A DNA stretch of 64,000 bases from Acidaminobacter sp. GTDB taxonomy: Bacteria; Bacillota; Clostridia; Peptostreptococcales; Acidaminobacteraceae. Under the pieces are notes generated by a model. It had not been told where the DNA came from, searched no databases, and worked only from the letters and a program-made list of their open reading frames with translations. Below, in pieces: positions 43,707 through 52,241 of the stretch (the stretch's first letter is position 1; every line of letters begins with the position of its first letter). The position numbers and the translations under genes were made by a program. The stretch spans positions 1-64,000 of the forward strand of contig NZ_JAOTSB010000014.1 in assembly GCF_030247605.1 (NCBI RefSeq), read 5' to 3'.

Positions 43707-44912
43707 TTAAATCATCGCGCTCAGCACACCCGCCATCAAGACCGAGACAATGGTGACACAGATGAAACCGGCGATCAGCATGGTTGGGAGCAGGGTGTCG
43801 AATAAGATCTCCTCTTCTTCAGGGCTGCCGGCGACTGCCCTCGCGGCTTCTTTTGTGATCATATAATTAAATGGAAAACCTAAGTAACAGTTATAACCTA
43901 CAGCCATGGCCATCCTTGCTGAATAACCCACGCCCCGGCCCACAATCCAGCTGAAAACGCCTATGCCGATGGTCGCCATGACAAAGGTCAGCACCAGTGG
44001 CAGCAACATTGCCTTGATAGTCGCGATGCTGGCACCGGTGAGGAAGGTCATGATGTAGGCATAGAAGCTGATGTCCAAAATGCCGCTGGACATAGTCTTG
44101 CTCATGACGCCTTTATCCAGCAGACCGAGGTTGCCAAGCACCACGCCAATTACCAGTGCCATGATGGATTTGTCCATCATTAGGGAAACATACGGTATTT
44201 TTGAGGTTACATTGACGTATAGGGCAAGGTTTAAAGTGCCCAGAATCGCAAGAATGAGGAAGTAGAAGGCCGGCGTCTTATAAAGCGCAGGCAGCTTGTC
44301 GATCAGTTTTGTCTTTTGAGAAGCATCAGATGCCGCTTGAACGTCCTTTGGATGTTTCAACTCACCCCTGCGCACTTTAGCCAGGAGGTCTCTCATCTCG
44401 CCGCGGACGAGGAAAGCGACAATCGGCATGCCTACGAAGCCCTGAAGGGTGATGAGGAGAATTGGCCAGACGGCTAAGTCGGTAAATCCACCGTTTGTAA
44501 GTGCCTGACTGGTCAGGATGCCGGCCATGCCGCCGCCCGCCAGAGGCGCGATCGCGGTCAGAGAGAGGAGCTTGTCGCCGAGCAGCATACCGCCAATGCT
44601 CAGGAAAATCGCCGCGATCCCCACTACGGCTGCCAGGGCTATGACGACTGTCTTCCATTCCCGCTTGAGCTGCTCGAGTTCAAGCAGGGTGCCCATGTGG
44701 ATCAGAATGATCATCATCATGATGTTTTTGACGGCAGACAGGCCTGAGACTTCGACAATGTCCATCGGGATCACAGTCCAGTAACCAATGAGGGTGATCA
44801 CCGTCATGAGAAACAGTGCCGGAACTTTGCCTTTCAGCTTTGCGGAGATGGTTTCAGAAACAAAAATGATGGCGAGTACAAGGACAAATGCGATTTCAAA
44901 TCCATACTTCAT
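43707..44912 (-). CDS. DUF3100-like integral membrane protein
   Basis: A 401-residue protein with 10-11 hydrophobic segments (FEIAFVLVLAIIFVSETISA, AVKNIMMMIILIHMGTLLEL, LAGGGMAGILTSQALTNGG, GVGYSARMAMAVGYNCYLGFPFNYMIT) and one cytosolic loop near residues 175-205. It resembles DUF3100 proteins and broadly Na+/glutamate-symporter-like folds. It follows the M20 hydrolase after 40 bp, so it probably imports the hydrolase's substrate or exports a product. AGGAGG precedes the ATG. Confidence 0.75.
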   Translation of the reverse strand: MKYGFEIAFVLVLAIIFVSETISAKLKGKVPALFLMTVITLIGYWTVIPMDIVEVSGLSAVKNIMMMIILIHMGTLLELEQLKREWKTVVIALAAVVGIAAIFLSIGGMLLGDKLLSLTAIAPLAGGGMAGILTSQALTNGGFTDLAVWPILLITLQGFVGMPIVAFLVRGEMRDLLAKVRRGELKHPKDVQAASDASQKTKLIDKLPALYKTPAFYFLILAILGTLNLALYVNVTSKIPYVSLMMDKSIMALVIGVVLGNLGLLDKGVMSKTMSSGILDISFYAYIMTFLTGASIATIKAMLLPLVLTFVMATIGIGVFSWIVGRGVGYSARMAMAVGYNCYLGFPFNYMITKEAARAVAGSPEEEEILFDTLLPTMLIAGFICVTIVSVLMAGVLSAMI

Positions 44913-44951
44913 TGAATAGCCTCCTCTTGATAATATGGTTCACTGCTTAGG

Positions 44952-46361
44952 TTAGCCCTTCGCAATCAACTTCTGTTTGGATAATTCAAAAGCTGTCTTA
45001 TAGTCCTGGACCAGTTTCTGATCCTTGAACAGCCTTCTGGCTGCCAGAGCAATGACGGTGCCGGCGGTAAGAACCGATGGGATGGATTCGGACGCCCCTG
45101 AGGCGGCAAGGAATTCTTTGGTGTGCGGCATAATCCCTTCAGGGGTAATGCCAAACCAGAGATTGCATGTCGGAAGCTCGAAGGACACGTTGCCGACATC
45201 CGAAGAGCCAAGGACGTCAAAGGGTTTGATCAATCCCGGATTCAGCGCCTCAGCCAGCCGAATGACCAGGGTGTCGAGCGCTTCGACTTTGACCGGCGCG
45301 CCGTAAGTCACACTCCAGGAAATCTCCATGTCAGCGCCTGTGGCCAGGGCGCCTGCCCTTGCGCAGCGCTCGATCATATCCGCCAGCTTCTCCATGTAAA
45401 TGTTGTCCAGCGCCCGGACGCCCCAGTCCATTTCTGCTCGGTCCGGCACAACGTTGGTGACTTTTCCGCCGTCTCTGATAAAGCCGTGGACTCTGGCATC
45501 GCTTCTAAGATGCTCGCGCTGAAGCTCTATGGCATTGTAGGCAATCACTGCGGCATCCAGGGCACTGATGCCCTTTTCCGGCGCGGCAGAGGCATGGGAA
45601 GGTACACCTTTGTAGACAATAGTAGCCGTTTTAGTCGCAAGGAAGTCCGATCCGGTTGCCCAGCGATCTCCCGGATGAGTGGTTAAGGCCACGTCCACGC
45701 CGCTAAAAAGTCCTGCTTCGACCATGTGGGCTTTCCCAGCTTTTCCCTCTTCACCAGGTGTTCCATAGACGACCAGCTTCCCTGGCAGGACTTCCATTTG
45801 CTTTGCCAACATCAGCGCTGCCGTCAGTCCGGCTGAGGCGATCAGATTGTGACCGCAGGCATGGCCATCCGGCAGTGCGTCGTATTCCAGCAGCAGCGCT
45901 ATAGTGGGCCCATCCGCGTTGCCCATCAATGTCGCCATAAACGCCGTATCCATGGTCCATGCTTCCTTGGTGATCGGATTGACGCCTCTCAAATTGCGTT
46001 CAACCTCAAATCCATGTGAGCTGAATACCTCGCACAGCAGCTCACACGCATGCGTTTCTGTAAAAGCCATTTGCGGGTGATCGTAGATCTTGCGGGCTAC
46101 CGCTGAAATCAGTTCAGTAAAATCGGTTGCTGTTGCGGCAAAGGCCATTTCTTCCTCGCTCAGGACGACTTCTCCATCTTTGACCTTTGTCAGCGTTCCA
46201 ACCGTACCGTCTTCTGACCACTGAATCACAAAACCAAGCGCTTTGAGTGCCACCTCATCAAGTTTAATTTCTCCGTTTCCTGAGATGCTGAAGCTCCCAG
46301 TTTGACGCCTTTCGATACTGTCTGAAAGTTTTAGAGTTTTTTCTGTATTGCTGAACTCCAC
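44952..46361 (-). CDS. M20-family metal-dependent amidohydrolase
   Basis: A 469-residue M20 peptidase/aminoacylase with LLLEYDALPDGHACGHNL (metal ligands), YGTPGEEGKAGKAHM (catalytic Glu pair), a dimerisation domain (VPSHASAAPEKGISALDAAV) and GSSDVGNVSFELPT. An unusual N-terminal extension of about 70 residues (TGSFSISGNGEIKLDEVALKAL) precedes the fold. It should remove an acyl or aminoacyl group from an amide; the exact substrate is not evident. The start is a GTG at 46361, 8 bp after GGGGAGG. It is first in a two-gene operon with the membrane protein and has its own sigma-54 promoter. Confidence 0.87.
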   Translation of the reverse strand: MEFSNTEKTLKLSDSIERRQTGSFSISGNGEIKLDEVALKALGFVIQWSEDGTVGTLTKVKDGEVVLSEEEMAFAATATDFTELISAVARKIYDHPQMAFTETHACELLCEVFSSHGFEVERNLRGVNPITKEAWTMDTAFMATLMGNADGPTIALLLEYDALPDGHACGHNLIASAGLTAALMLAKQMEVLPGKLVVYGTPGEEGKAGKAHMVEAGLFSGVDVALTTHPGDRWATGSDFLATKTATIVYKGVPSHASAAPEKGISALDAAVIAYNAIELQREHLRSDARVHGFIRDGGKVTNVVPDRAEMDWGVRALDNIYMEKLADMIERCARAGALATGADMEISWSVTYGAPVKVEALDTLVIRLAEALNPGLIKPFDVLGSSDVGNVSFELPTCNLWFGITPEGIMPHTKEFLAASGASESIPSVLTAGTVIALAARRLFKDQKLVQDYKTAFELSKQKLIAKG

Positions 46362-46425
46362 GGATATGACCTCCCCTGTTAATCTATGACACTTGTGATG
46401 AACACTGTCATTGATTTTAAATAAC

Positions 46426-46441
46426 GCAAATATTGAGCCAA
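46426..46441 (-). promoter_or_regulatory. Sigma-54 promoter of the M20/DUF3100 operon
   Basis: The reverse strand reads TTGGCTCAATATTTGC, with GG-N10-GC, about 65 bp before the GTG start. A sigma-54 activator gene lies directly upstream. Confidence 0.75.
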
Positions 46442-46508
46442 TTCTGTAATTTATATGATATTCATAAGATTTTTTTCAAGACCTTGAAAACGCTATATTC
46501 ACAAATAA

Positions 46509-46537
46509 AAAGACGCGCCTGAGGCGCGCCGTCTTGA
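46509..46537 (-). terminator. Terminator of the 46681-48753 activator
   Basis: AAGACGGCGCGCC/GGCGCGTCTT with a short loop on the reverse strand, then TTTTTATTTG. It lies between the activator stop and the sigma-54 promoter it should control. Confidence 0.75.
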
Positions 46538-46680
46538 TCATTATGGATCGTAATAATGGTATGAATTCCTTTTTCATGTCTTTCTGGTTGATTTATTGGT
46601 TCGTTTTGGTTTGTTTTGGTGCGAAGGGCTATGTTCATAGTTTGTCCCCGCGAGATTTCACACGTGCTTTCATAAACAAC

Positions 46681-48753
46681 TTATTCTACACGACGATTAA
46701 CTGAAAGTCGTTTTTCTCTTCCCGCTTTTGTGAGACTGGTGCCTCCCTTGCCCTTTTCAACCTGAATGAAGCCCTGCTTTTTTAGCCTGTCCAGCAGATT
46801 ATTGATTCGATATTCTGTGATTCTATACCCCTGATCTTCCAACCGCTTGACAAGTTTCCTGCGTCCGCAGCAACCATGGTCAATTTCAAGGAGAATAAGG
46901 TCTTCCAAAGACATTGATGATTTGGTCTCCTCCAGTGGAACCGATTTCTCAATGTGAGGCACTGAGAGGGGCCTTCTCTCATTGGATTTAAGTTGCTCAG
47001 GTCCGAAAGACTCAGAATCGAGATGCTTTAGAATCCACTTTTGGTATTTGTCCGGCAAGTGTTTGACCTCAAGCAGCCTTGTGTCAAAGCTCAGCATGTA
47101 CTCAGCGCAGCCCTTGAGCTCCCTGGCGTTTCCCGGCCAAGGGTACCGACTGATAAACGCTCGCAGCGGCTCGCTCAAATGATATGTATATTGTCCAAGT
47201 GCATCCATCAGGATGGGTTCAATGTCCTCCCTGCGTTCGCTTAGCGGCGGCACTGACAGTGTCACCGTACTGATGCGATAGTAGAGGTCTTCTCTGAAGT
47301 CACCCATTTCCATAGCTTCTTCCAGATTTCGGTTTGTCGCGCAAATGACTCTGACATCCACTTTTCTTGCGATGCTGGATCCTATAGGCTGAACTTCTTT
47401 TTCCTGAAGAAAGCGGAGCAGCTTAACTTGAAGCTTCAAACTTGCCTCTCCAATTTCATCCAGAAAAACGGTGCCGCCATGCGCGCTTTCTAAAAGACCT
47501 TTCTTACCGCTTCGAAGCGCGCCGGTGAATGCGCCGCTGGCATAACCAAAGAGCTCTGATTCCAGTAGTGATTCCGAAAAAGCGCCGCAGTTGACCGCGT
47601 GAAATGGCCGCTGCCGCCTTGTAGACGCCGCGTGAACGGAATGGGCCAGCAGTTCTTTTCCAACACCTGAAGGACCTTCTATGAGAATGGTTGTATCCGT
47701 TGATGAGAAATGTCTGGCGAGTTCTACAATCCGCTTCATGACGCTGCTCTTATAAAGAATGTCTTCAAATTTGTAGGCAAGTTGACCCTGGGATTCAATT
47801 TTAACGACGGGCAACGCTTCCAGCAAAACCCTGTGATGGACAGATTGACCATAGCTTTCAATCGCTCTGACACTGACGGTATAGCGCTGATCTGGAGAAA
47901 GTTCGAAGCTTCCGTTTCCGCCGCGATCTTCACAAGCGCTTCTGAGCCGGTCTAAAAATTGATCTCTTGAGACTTTTTGACTGATCATTCGGTCAAAATC
48001 CTTATGAAATTCAGTTCTGAGACGCTCGTTGAAGCCCATGACCACATCCTGATCATTCAGCAGCAGCGCCGGGGTATCCAATAGGTTCATGATGGCCAGG
48101 CGCTCCTGAGTAAATTCACTGATGTAGGAGATCTCCACACATTCGTTGTAATTCAACAACGCGGTCTCGTCCACGATATAAGCTGAAATTTTTTCTTCGA
48201 GAAAGCTTTCTGCAAGACCTGCTGCCTTGCCAATTCTTCGAAGGACATAGGGGTGAAGCACGCGCCATCCTAAATCAATCGTATGCTCGACCTCAGGAAG
48301 TTCATAAGACCTGATGCCGAGGTAGATAGCATACTTGTAAGCGCTGGTATCCAGGCGCTGGCCATAGTAGGGCACAAAATTGACATGCGCCATGCCATAG
48401 GCTTTAAGCGTCAGAATTGTATCCCATAGAAATATGCTGCCTTCACTGACTAATAGGACATCAGTGCCTCTTTCCAGCTGCTTGATGCTGTCCAGGCACG
48501 AACCGTGGAGCGTATTACCCATATGCATGAATTCCGCGGCTGGATTCAAGCATTTATCCATCAGTACAGGCTTTAAAAATCCCAAGGTATACAGTATCAA
48601 GTCGGCGCTGAAGGGGTCTATAGGCCTGAGATCGGAATACAGTCTGACTTCCAGATCTATATGGTCCTCGAAGATCCTTCTGAGGATGGCAGGATAATAA
48701 TCCATGGACTCCTCATAGATCACAAATACAAAGACTTTAAGTTTAGAAGTCAA
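46681..48753 (-). CDS. Sigma-54 activator with PrpR-like sensor and C-terminal winged helix
   Basis: About 690 residues. The N-terminal 200 residues suggest an effector domain (KVFVFVIYEESMDYYPAILRRIF), followed by a PAS-like segment (IMNLLDTPALLLNDQDVVMGFNERL). The AAA+ domain follows (Walker A EGPSGVGKE, GAFTGALRSGKKG, GTVFLDEIGEA). Instead of a Fis HTH the C-terminus is a winged helix (LILLEIDHGCCGRRKLVKRLEDQGYRI...LLDRLKKQGFIQVEKG). A TTG at 48753 has GGAGG 7 bp upstream and is preferred over the TTG at 48768. It probably drives the sigma-54 promoter at 46426; the effector is unknown. Confidence 0.87.
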   Translation of the reverse strand: MTSKLKVFVFVIYEESMDYYPAILRRIFEDHIDLEVRLYSDLRPIDPFSADLILYTLGFLKPVLMDKCLNPAAEFMHMGNTLHGSCLDSIKQLERGTDVLLVSEGSIFLWDTILTLKAYGMAHVNFVPYYGQRLDTSAYKYAIYLGIRSYELPEVEHTIDLGWRVLHPYVLRRIGKAAGLAESFLEEKISAYIVDETALLNYNECVEISYISEFTQERLAIMNLLDTPALLLNDQDVVMGFNERLRTEFHKDFDRMISQKVSRDQFLDRLRSACEDRGGNGSFELSPDQRYTVSVRAIESYGQSVHHRVLLEALPVVKIESQGQLAYKFEDILYKSSVMKRIVELARHFSSTDTTILIEGPSGVGKELLAHSVHAASTRRQRPFHAVNCGAFSESLLESELFGYASGAFTGALRSGKKGLLESAHGGTVFLDEIGEASLKLQVKLLRFLQEKEVQPIGSSIARKVDVRVICATNRNLEEAMEMGDFREDLYYRISTVTLSVPPLSERREDIEPILMDALGQYTYHLSEPLRAFISRYPWPGNARELKGCAEYMLSFDTRLLEVKHLPDKYQKWILKHLDSESFGPEQLKSNERRPLSVPHIEKSVPLEETKSSMSLEDLILLEIDHGCCGRRKLVKRLEDQGYRITEYRINNLLDRLKKQGFIQVEKGKGGTSLTKAGREKRLSVNRRVE

Positions 48754-48904
48754 AGGGTTCGCCTCCAATCAATCGGTGTAAAGACAAAAAAAGAAAGGAT
48801 ATTTACCTGAAAGGAGTATTGAGGTAAAGCGCCAATCAGGCAAATCTGTCTCCATTATATCAGATTTTAAAATCATGCGGTGAGTAGATGATGATCTGCA
48901 TAAG

Positions 48905-48952
48905 GAAAAACCTTGAGTTTGCCGATGGTCGCGCAACCTCAAGGTCTTTTTT
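48905..48952 (-). terminator. Terminator of the gltS-hydrolase operon
   Basis: ACCTTGAG/CTCAAGGT stem followed on the reverse strand by TTTTTCC. The GCCGATGGTC word (48921) forms its loop rather than its stem. Confidence 0.8.
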
Positions 48953-49028
48953 ATTGTGGTGTAAGCAGGTGTCGATAGTCCTCAGCCACTGCGTCTAATG
49001 CCACACAAGCCCACAAATCCTCTTCACT

Positions 49029-50486
49029 TCAATTCCCCATCCGCCTCGGCTGAATCTCCGGCGGAATCGGGCACTCATAAACATCTCCGTCCAGTCTGGC
49101 CTTAAATTCTTCTTTTGCCTGTACAATAGCCTCCGGATCGTGAAGCAGTTTGATGGAAGCCGCAGCGAAAATCTCAGCAGCCTTCAGCATCCCCTTATGG
49201 GCGACAGAGGATTTGCCCTGGGCCACCATTTGCCATGAATGGGCTGGCGTCCCTAGCGCGTAGCAGCAGACTGCGAATTGTGCCGTTGGCACGTTCCAGC
49301 TGACATCGCCAACATCAGAGGATCCCGGGACTATTCTGTCTGATGGCGCATGCGGAAGGACCGCATCACACAGAGACTTTCCTTCAAGTGACTTGATGAC
49401 TTCTCTGACTTCCTTATTCTGTTCCAGCGTCAGCATGAAAACGTCTTTATTGAGCGCCTGAGCATCCAGCGTCGCGCTGAACTTATTCGCATAGTCATGA
49501 TCTTCCGGACCAAACGCCGGCGCGCCGCATGCCATCATGGTCTCATGGATGACTTTCTCAAGAGCCAGATTGGGCACCACATTGCTGCAGGCTTTGTCAA
49601 ACTGGATGGTAACCTCAGTTTCCGTCATGAGCGCAGCCCCACGAGCAATATTGTCAATCCGAGCGTTGATCTCTTTAACATCTTTGATATGAGGTGCCCG
49701 GATCAGATAGAGGGATTCCGCGTTAGGCTGTACGACGTTTGGAGACAGTCCGCCAGAATTGGTCACAGCGTAGTGGACTCTGGCCTCTTGAATGATGTGC
49801 TCTCTCAGGTAATTGACCCCAACATTCATCAGCTCAACAGCGTCCAAGGCACTTCTTCCAAGATGCGGAGACGCCGCAGCATGGGAGCTCCTGCCTTTAA
49901 ATTGATAGTAGATCTGGTGATTCGCCAGCATACTTGCCGATATGACGAGATTCACTGAAGCCGGGTGCCACGCAAGTGCCACATCCAGTCCGTCAAAGGC
50001 CCCACTTCTGGCCATGTAGGCTTTCCCAGATCCGCCTTCCTCACCCGGACAGCCGAACAGGACAACGGTACCGGCGCTGCCGGTCGACTCAAGGTATCGC
50101 TTCACCATTATGGCACCACCCACGGATGCTGCCCCAAACAAATGGTGCCCGCAGCCGTGGCCATTGCCGTTCTCATTTCCGCTGATCACCTTGCGCTCTG
50201 TCACGTCCGCCTCCTGGCTGAGGCTGAACAGTGCGTCGTATTCGGCCAGGATTCCTATTACCGGCTGACCGGAGCCAAAGGTGGCTTTAAAAGCGGTTGG
50301 GAGACCTGCCAGGTTATTCTCGACAGCAAAGCCCTCTCCTTCCAAATAAGACATCAGTATGGCGGCAGACTGATATTCTTCAAATCTAGTCTCCGCAAGC
50401 TCCCACAGCTGATCGCTCAGCTGAGTTAAGCCCTGCTCTATTGTCTTCAGTTCATTTTGTATGTTTTGTATGTCAAAATTTTTCAT
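49029..50486 (-). CDS. AbgB-like M20 amidohydrolase
   Basis: A 485-residue M20 hydrolase that closely follows E. coli AbgB (p-aminobenzoyl-glutamate hydrolase subunit B) as I recall it: WELAETRFEEYQSA, AEYDALFSLSQEA, GHGCGHHLFGAASVG, FGCPGEEGGSGKAYM, KGRSSHAAASPHLGRSALDA, NSGGLSPNVVQPNAE, SSDVGDVSWNVPTAQ, YECPIP near the end. It should cleave an acyl- or aroyl-amino acid, perhaps releasing glutamate, since a GltS-type symporter is its operon partner. No AbgA partner is present. The ATG at 50486 follows AAGGAGAAG; 50501 lacks a ribosome site. Confidence 0.87.
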   Translation of the reverse strand: MKNFDIQNIQNELKTIEQGLTQLSDQLWELAETRFEEYQSAAILMSYLEGEGFAVENNLAGLPTAFKATFGSGQPVIGILAEYDALFSLSQEADVTERKVISGNENGNGHGCGHHLFGAASVGGAIMVKRYLESTGSAGTVVLFGCPGEEGGSGKAYMARSGAFDGLDVALAWHPASVNLVISASMLANHQIYYQFKGRSSHAAASPHLGRSALDAVELMNVGVNYLREHIIQEARVHYAVTNSGGLSPNVVQPNAESLYLIRAPHIKDVKEINARIDNIARGAALMTETEVTIQFDKACSNVVPNLALEKVIHETMMACGAPAFGPEDHDYANKFSATLDAQALNKDVFMLTLEQNKEVREVIKSLEGKSLCDAVLPHAPSDRIVPGSSDVGDVSWNVPTAQFAVCCYALGTPAHSWQMVAQGKSSVAHKGMLKAAEIFAAASIKLLHDPEAIVQAKEEFKARLDGDVYECPIPPEIQPRRMGN

Positions 50487-50542
50487 GGTCTTCTCCTTCA
50501 TGTTGGCATGAGACGCATACCATCATTGTGTCATCAGATCAA

Positions 50543-51949
50543 CTAATTGGTCTCGACCGCTTGCTTGCTGGTTCCATTTGCGAGTTTCTTGTAAACGATC
50601 AGTCCGACCAGGCAAATGACGGCTTGTAAGCCGGCAGCCATCACTACTGACATGGCACCCTTTGACAGCATTAGTCCCACATAAAACTGCATGACCGCGA
50701 AGCCAAGCACCGAGTTGAAGGTATAGGCTATCGAATAGTTGCCCAGAACAGGGCTTTTCAGCTCCGGATCGCAGATTCTAAGCAGGAGCAGTCCGGTTAG
50801 GAAAACGCCAGTGCTGGTCCCAATAGCAGCTACGGCATGCTCGAACCAATATTCGCTGATATACTTCTTAGCAAAGTAAATCGCCGGTATGAAGGTGACG
50901 ATAAAACCCAAGATGGACATGACGACAATTGGTGAAATATACGCCATGATGGCTTTGACTGGAAGGCTTGCAATAGCTGCAACAACGGCAATTTCAGTCA
51001 AAGATCCGGAAATTTTCGATTTGACTTTGGTATCGACCAAATACTCAATTTTGAGTTTAACCATGACGTACCAGACGCCAAACATGACAATGATCGCGTA
51101 GCCCCACACTGAGATGTCTTTAAGCACCGGTACTTCAAACACCTTTAAGTAATGAAGAATCAGGTAGGCGAGGCCACTGGCTGCCAATATAATCGCGCTG
51201 TGGAAGGCGAAGGTGTCAATGGAAGAAGAGTTCGTCGTTTCTCTGCCTACAGAAGGCTGCTTGGTGACATCTGTCTGATAACCGACTTGAATGTGCTGAG
51301 GAATGTCCCCAGGTTTATCGAGAAGCTGGGTTTTTCCGGATCGCGCCGCCCAGTTGATCAGCACAATACCGCCAAGAATACCGCCGAGGAGGCCGATGGT
51401 CGCAGTCGTAATCCCCACACCCTGTGCGATCTCCCAATATGGAAGGTTCATCCCTTTAAGCATGTTGCCGAGCAGACCTGCCGTGCCGTGACCGCCGGCA
51501 AAGCCCATAGTCAGCTCCCAGCCAAAGGTGTCATAAAGTTCAGTGCCGGCGCCCTTGAAAATGGCATGCACTATGAAACCGACCATGTATTGAAGCCCAA
51601 CAATTAAGGTCAGGATAAAGAACATAGGGACAATGTCCTTTGAATCTGCCCCGCCTTTACCTTTAGAGCCTTTACTGCCAAAGGACAGTCCAAGTGGCAC
51701 CGAGGCGACAATTGGTACAATCAAGATACCAGGCAAGAGAGAGAAGATTGCCATCCAGGATTCAGGCACCGGGATTAACTTAAATCCTACGGGTCCAAGC
51801 AGCAATGCAATGAATCCCCCAACGACTGAAGCAGGCATAAAAGTCTTTTGCAGTACTTTTACTTTTGCTCTGAGGAAGGTCCCCAAAAGAAGAAAAACAC
51901 TCAGAAATGCTAATGAAAATAATAATTCCTGAAAAAGCGCGTTAGTCAT
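50543..51949 (-). CDS. GltS-type sodium/glutamate symporter family
   Basis: A 468-residue protein with about 12 hydrophobic segments and the family's internal repeats (MPASVVGGFIALLLGPVG; GFAGGHGTAGLLGNMLKG, a GltS-like pore loop; HAVAAIGTSTGVFLTGLLLLR). Glutamate or a related acidic compound is the expected substrate. AGGAGGTTTG precedes the ATG. It is first in an operon with the AbgB-like hydrolase. The divergent regulator at 52242 lies 292 bp upstream and shares the region carrying two copies of a 13-mer motif. Confidence 0.85.
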   Translation of the reverse strand: MTNALFQELLFSLAFLSVFLLLGTFLRAKVKVLQKTFMPASVVGGFIALLLGPVGFKLIPVPESWMAIFSLLPGILIVPIVASVPLGLSFGSKGSKGKGGADSKDIVPMFFILTLIVGLQYMVGFIVHAIFKGAGTELYDTFGWELTMGFAGGHGTAGLLGNMLKGMNLPYWEIAQGVGITTATIGLLGGILGGIVLINWAARSGKTQLLDKPGDIPQHIQVGYQTDVTKQPSVGRETTNSSSIDTFAFHSAIILAASGLAYLILHYLKVFEVPVLKDISVWGYAIIVMFGVWYVMVKLKIEYLVDTKVKSKISGSLTEIAVVAAIASLPVKAIMAYISPIVVMSILGFIVTFIPAIYFAKKYISEYWFEHAVAAIGTSTGVFLTGLLLLRICDPELKSPVLGNYSIAYTFNSVLGFAVMQFYVGLMLSKGAMSVVMAAGLQAVICLVGLIVYKKLANGTSKQAVETN

Positions 51950-51981
51950 TTCAAACCTCCTATTTTGGACTTATTTTTTTT

Positions 51982-52143
51982 AAGTCTTTAATTTAAGATG
52001 ATTCTATCACGTTTTTATAAAATTTCAATACTTTTGCGATCGTTATTTTAACTATTTTTTCAGAAATATGACTTTTGATGGCTCCCGCCTTTCAGGGTGA
52101 GGTGTTGGTGTTGTGACCATCGGCTGAATAAAGTCTTTAATTT
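51982..52143. promoter_or_regulatory. Paired AAGTCTTTAATTT motifs between gltS and its regulator
   Basis: AAGTCTTTAATTT is exact at 51982-51994 and 52131-52143, in the 292-bp divergent region 51950-52241. The core GTCTTTAATTT also occurs at 40038-40048 beside the paralogous regulator. The spacing of 149 bp would allow DNA looping. An ACCATCGGC word lies at 52116. Confidence 0.6.
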
Positions 52144-52241
52144 CCTAAGACCCGCTAATCGAAATACAAAAAATTCATAGTCACAAAACCGCCAAACTAA
52201 GTTAAACTAAGAGTTAGGAACTCACGAATCGGAGTGATCGA

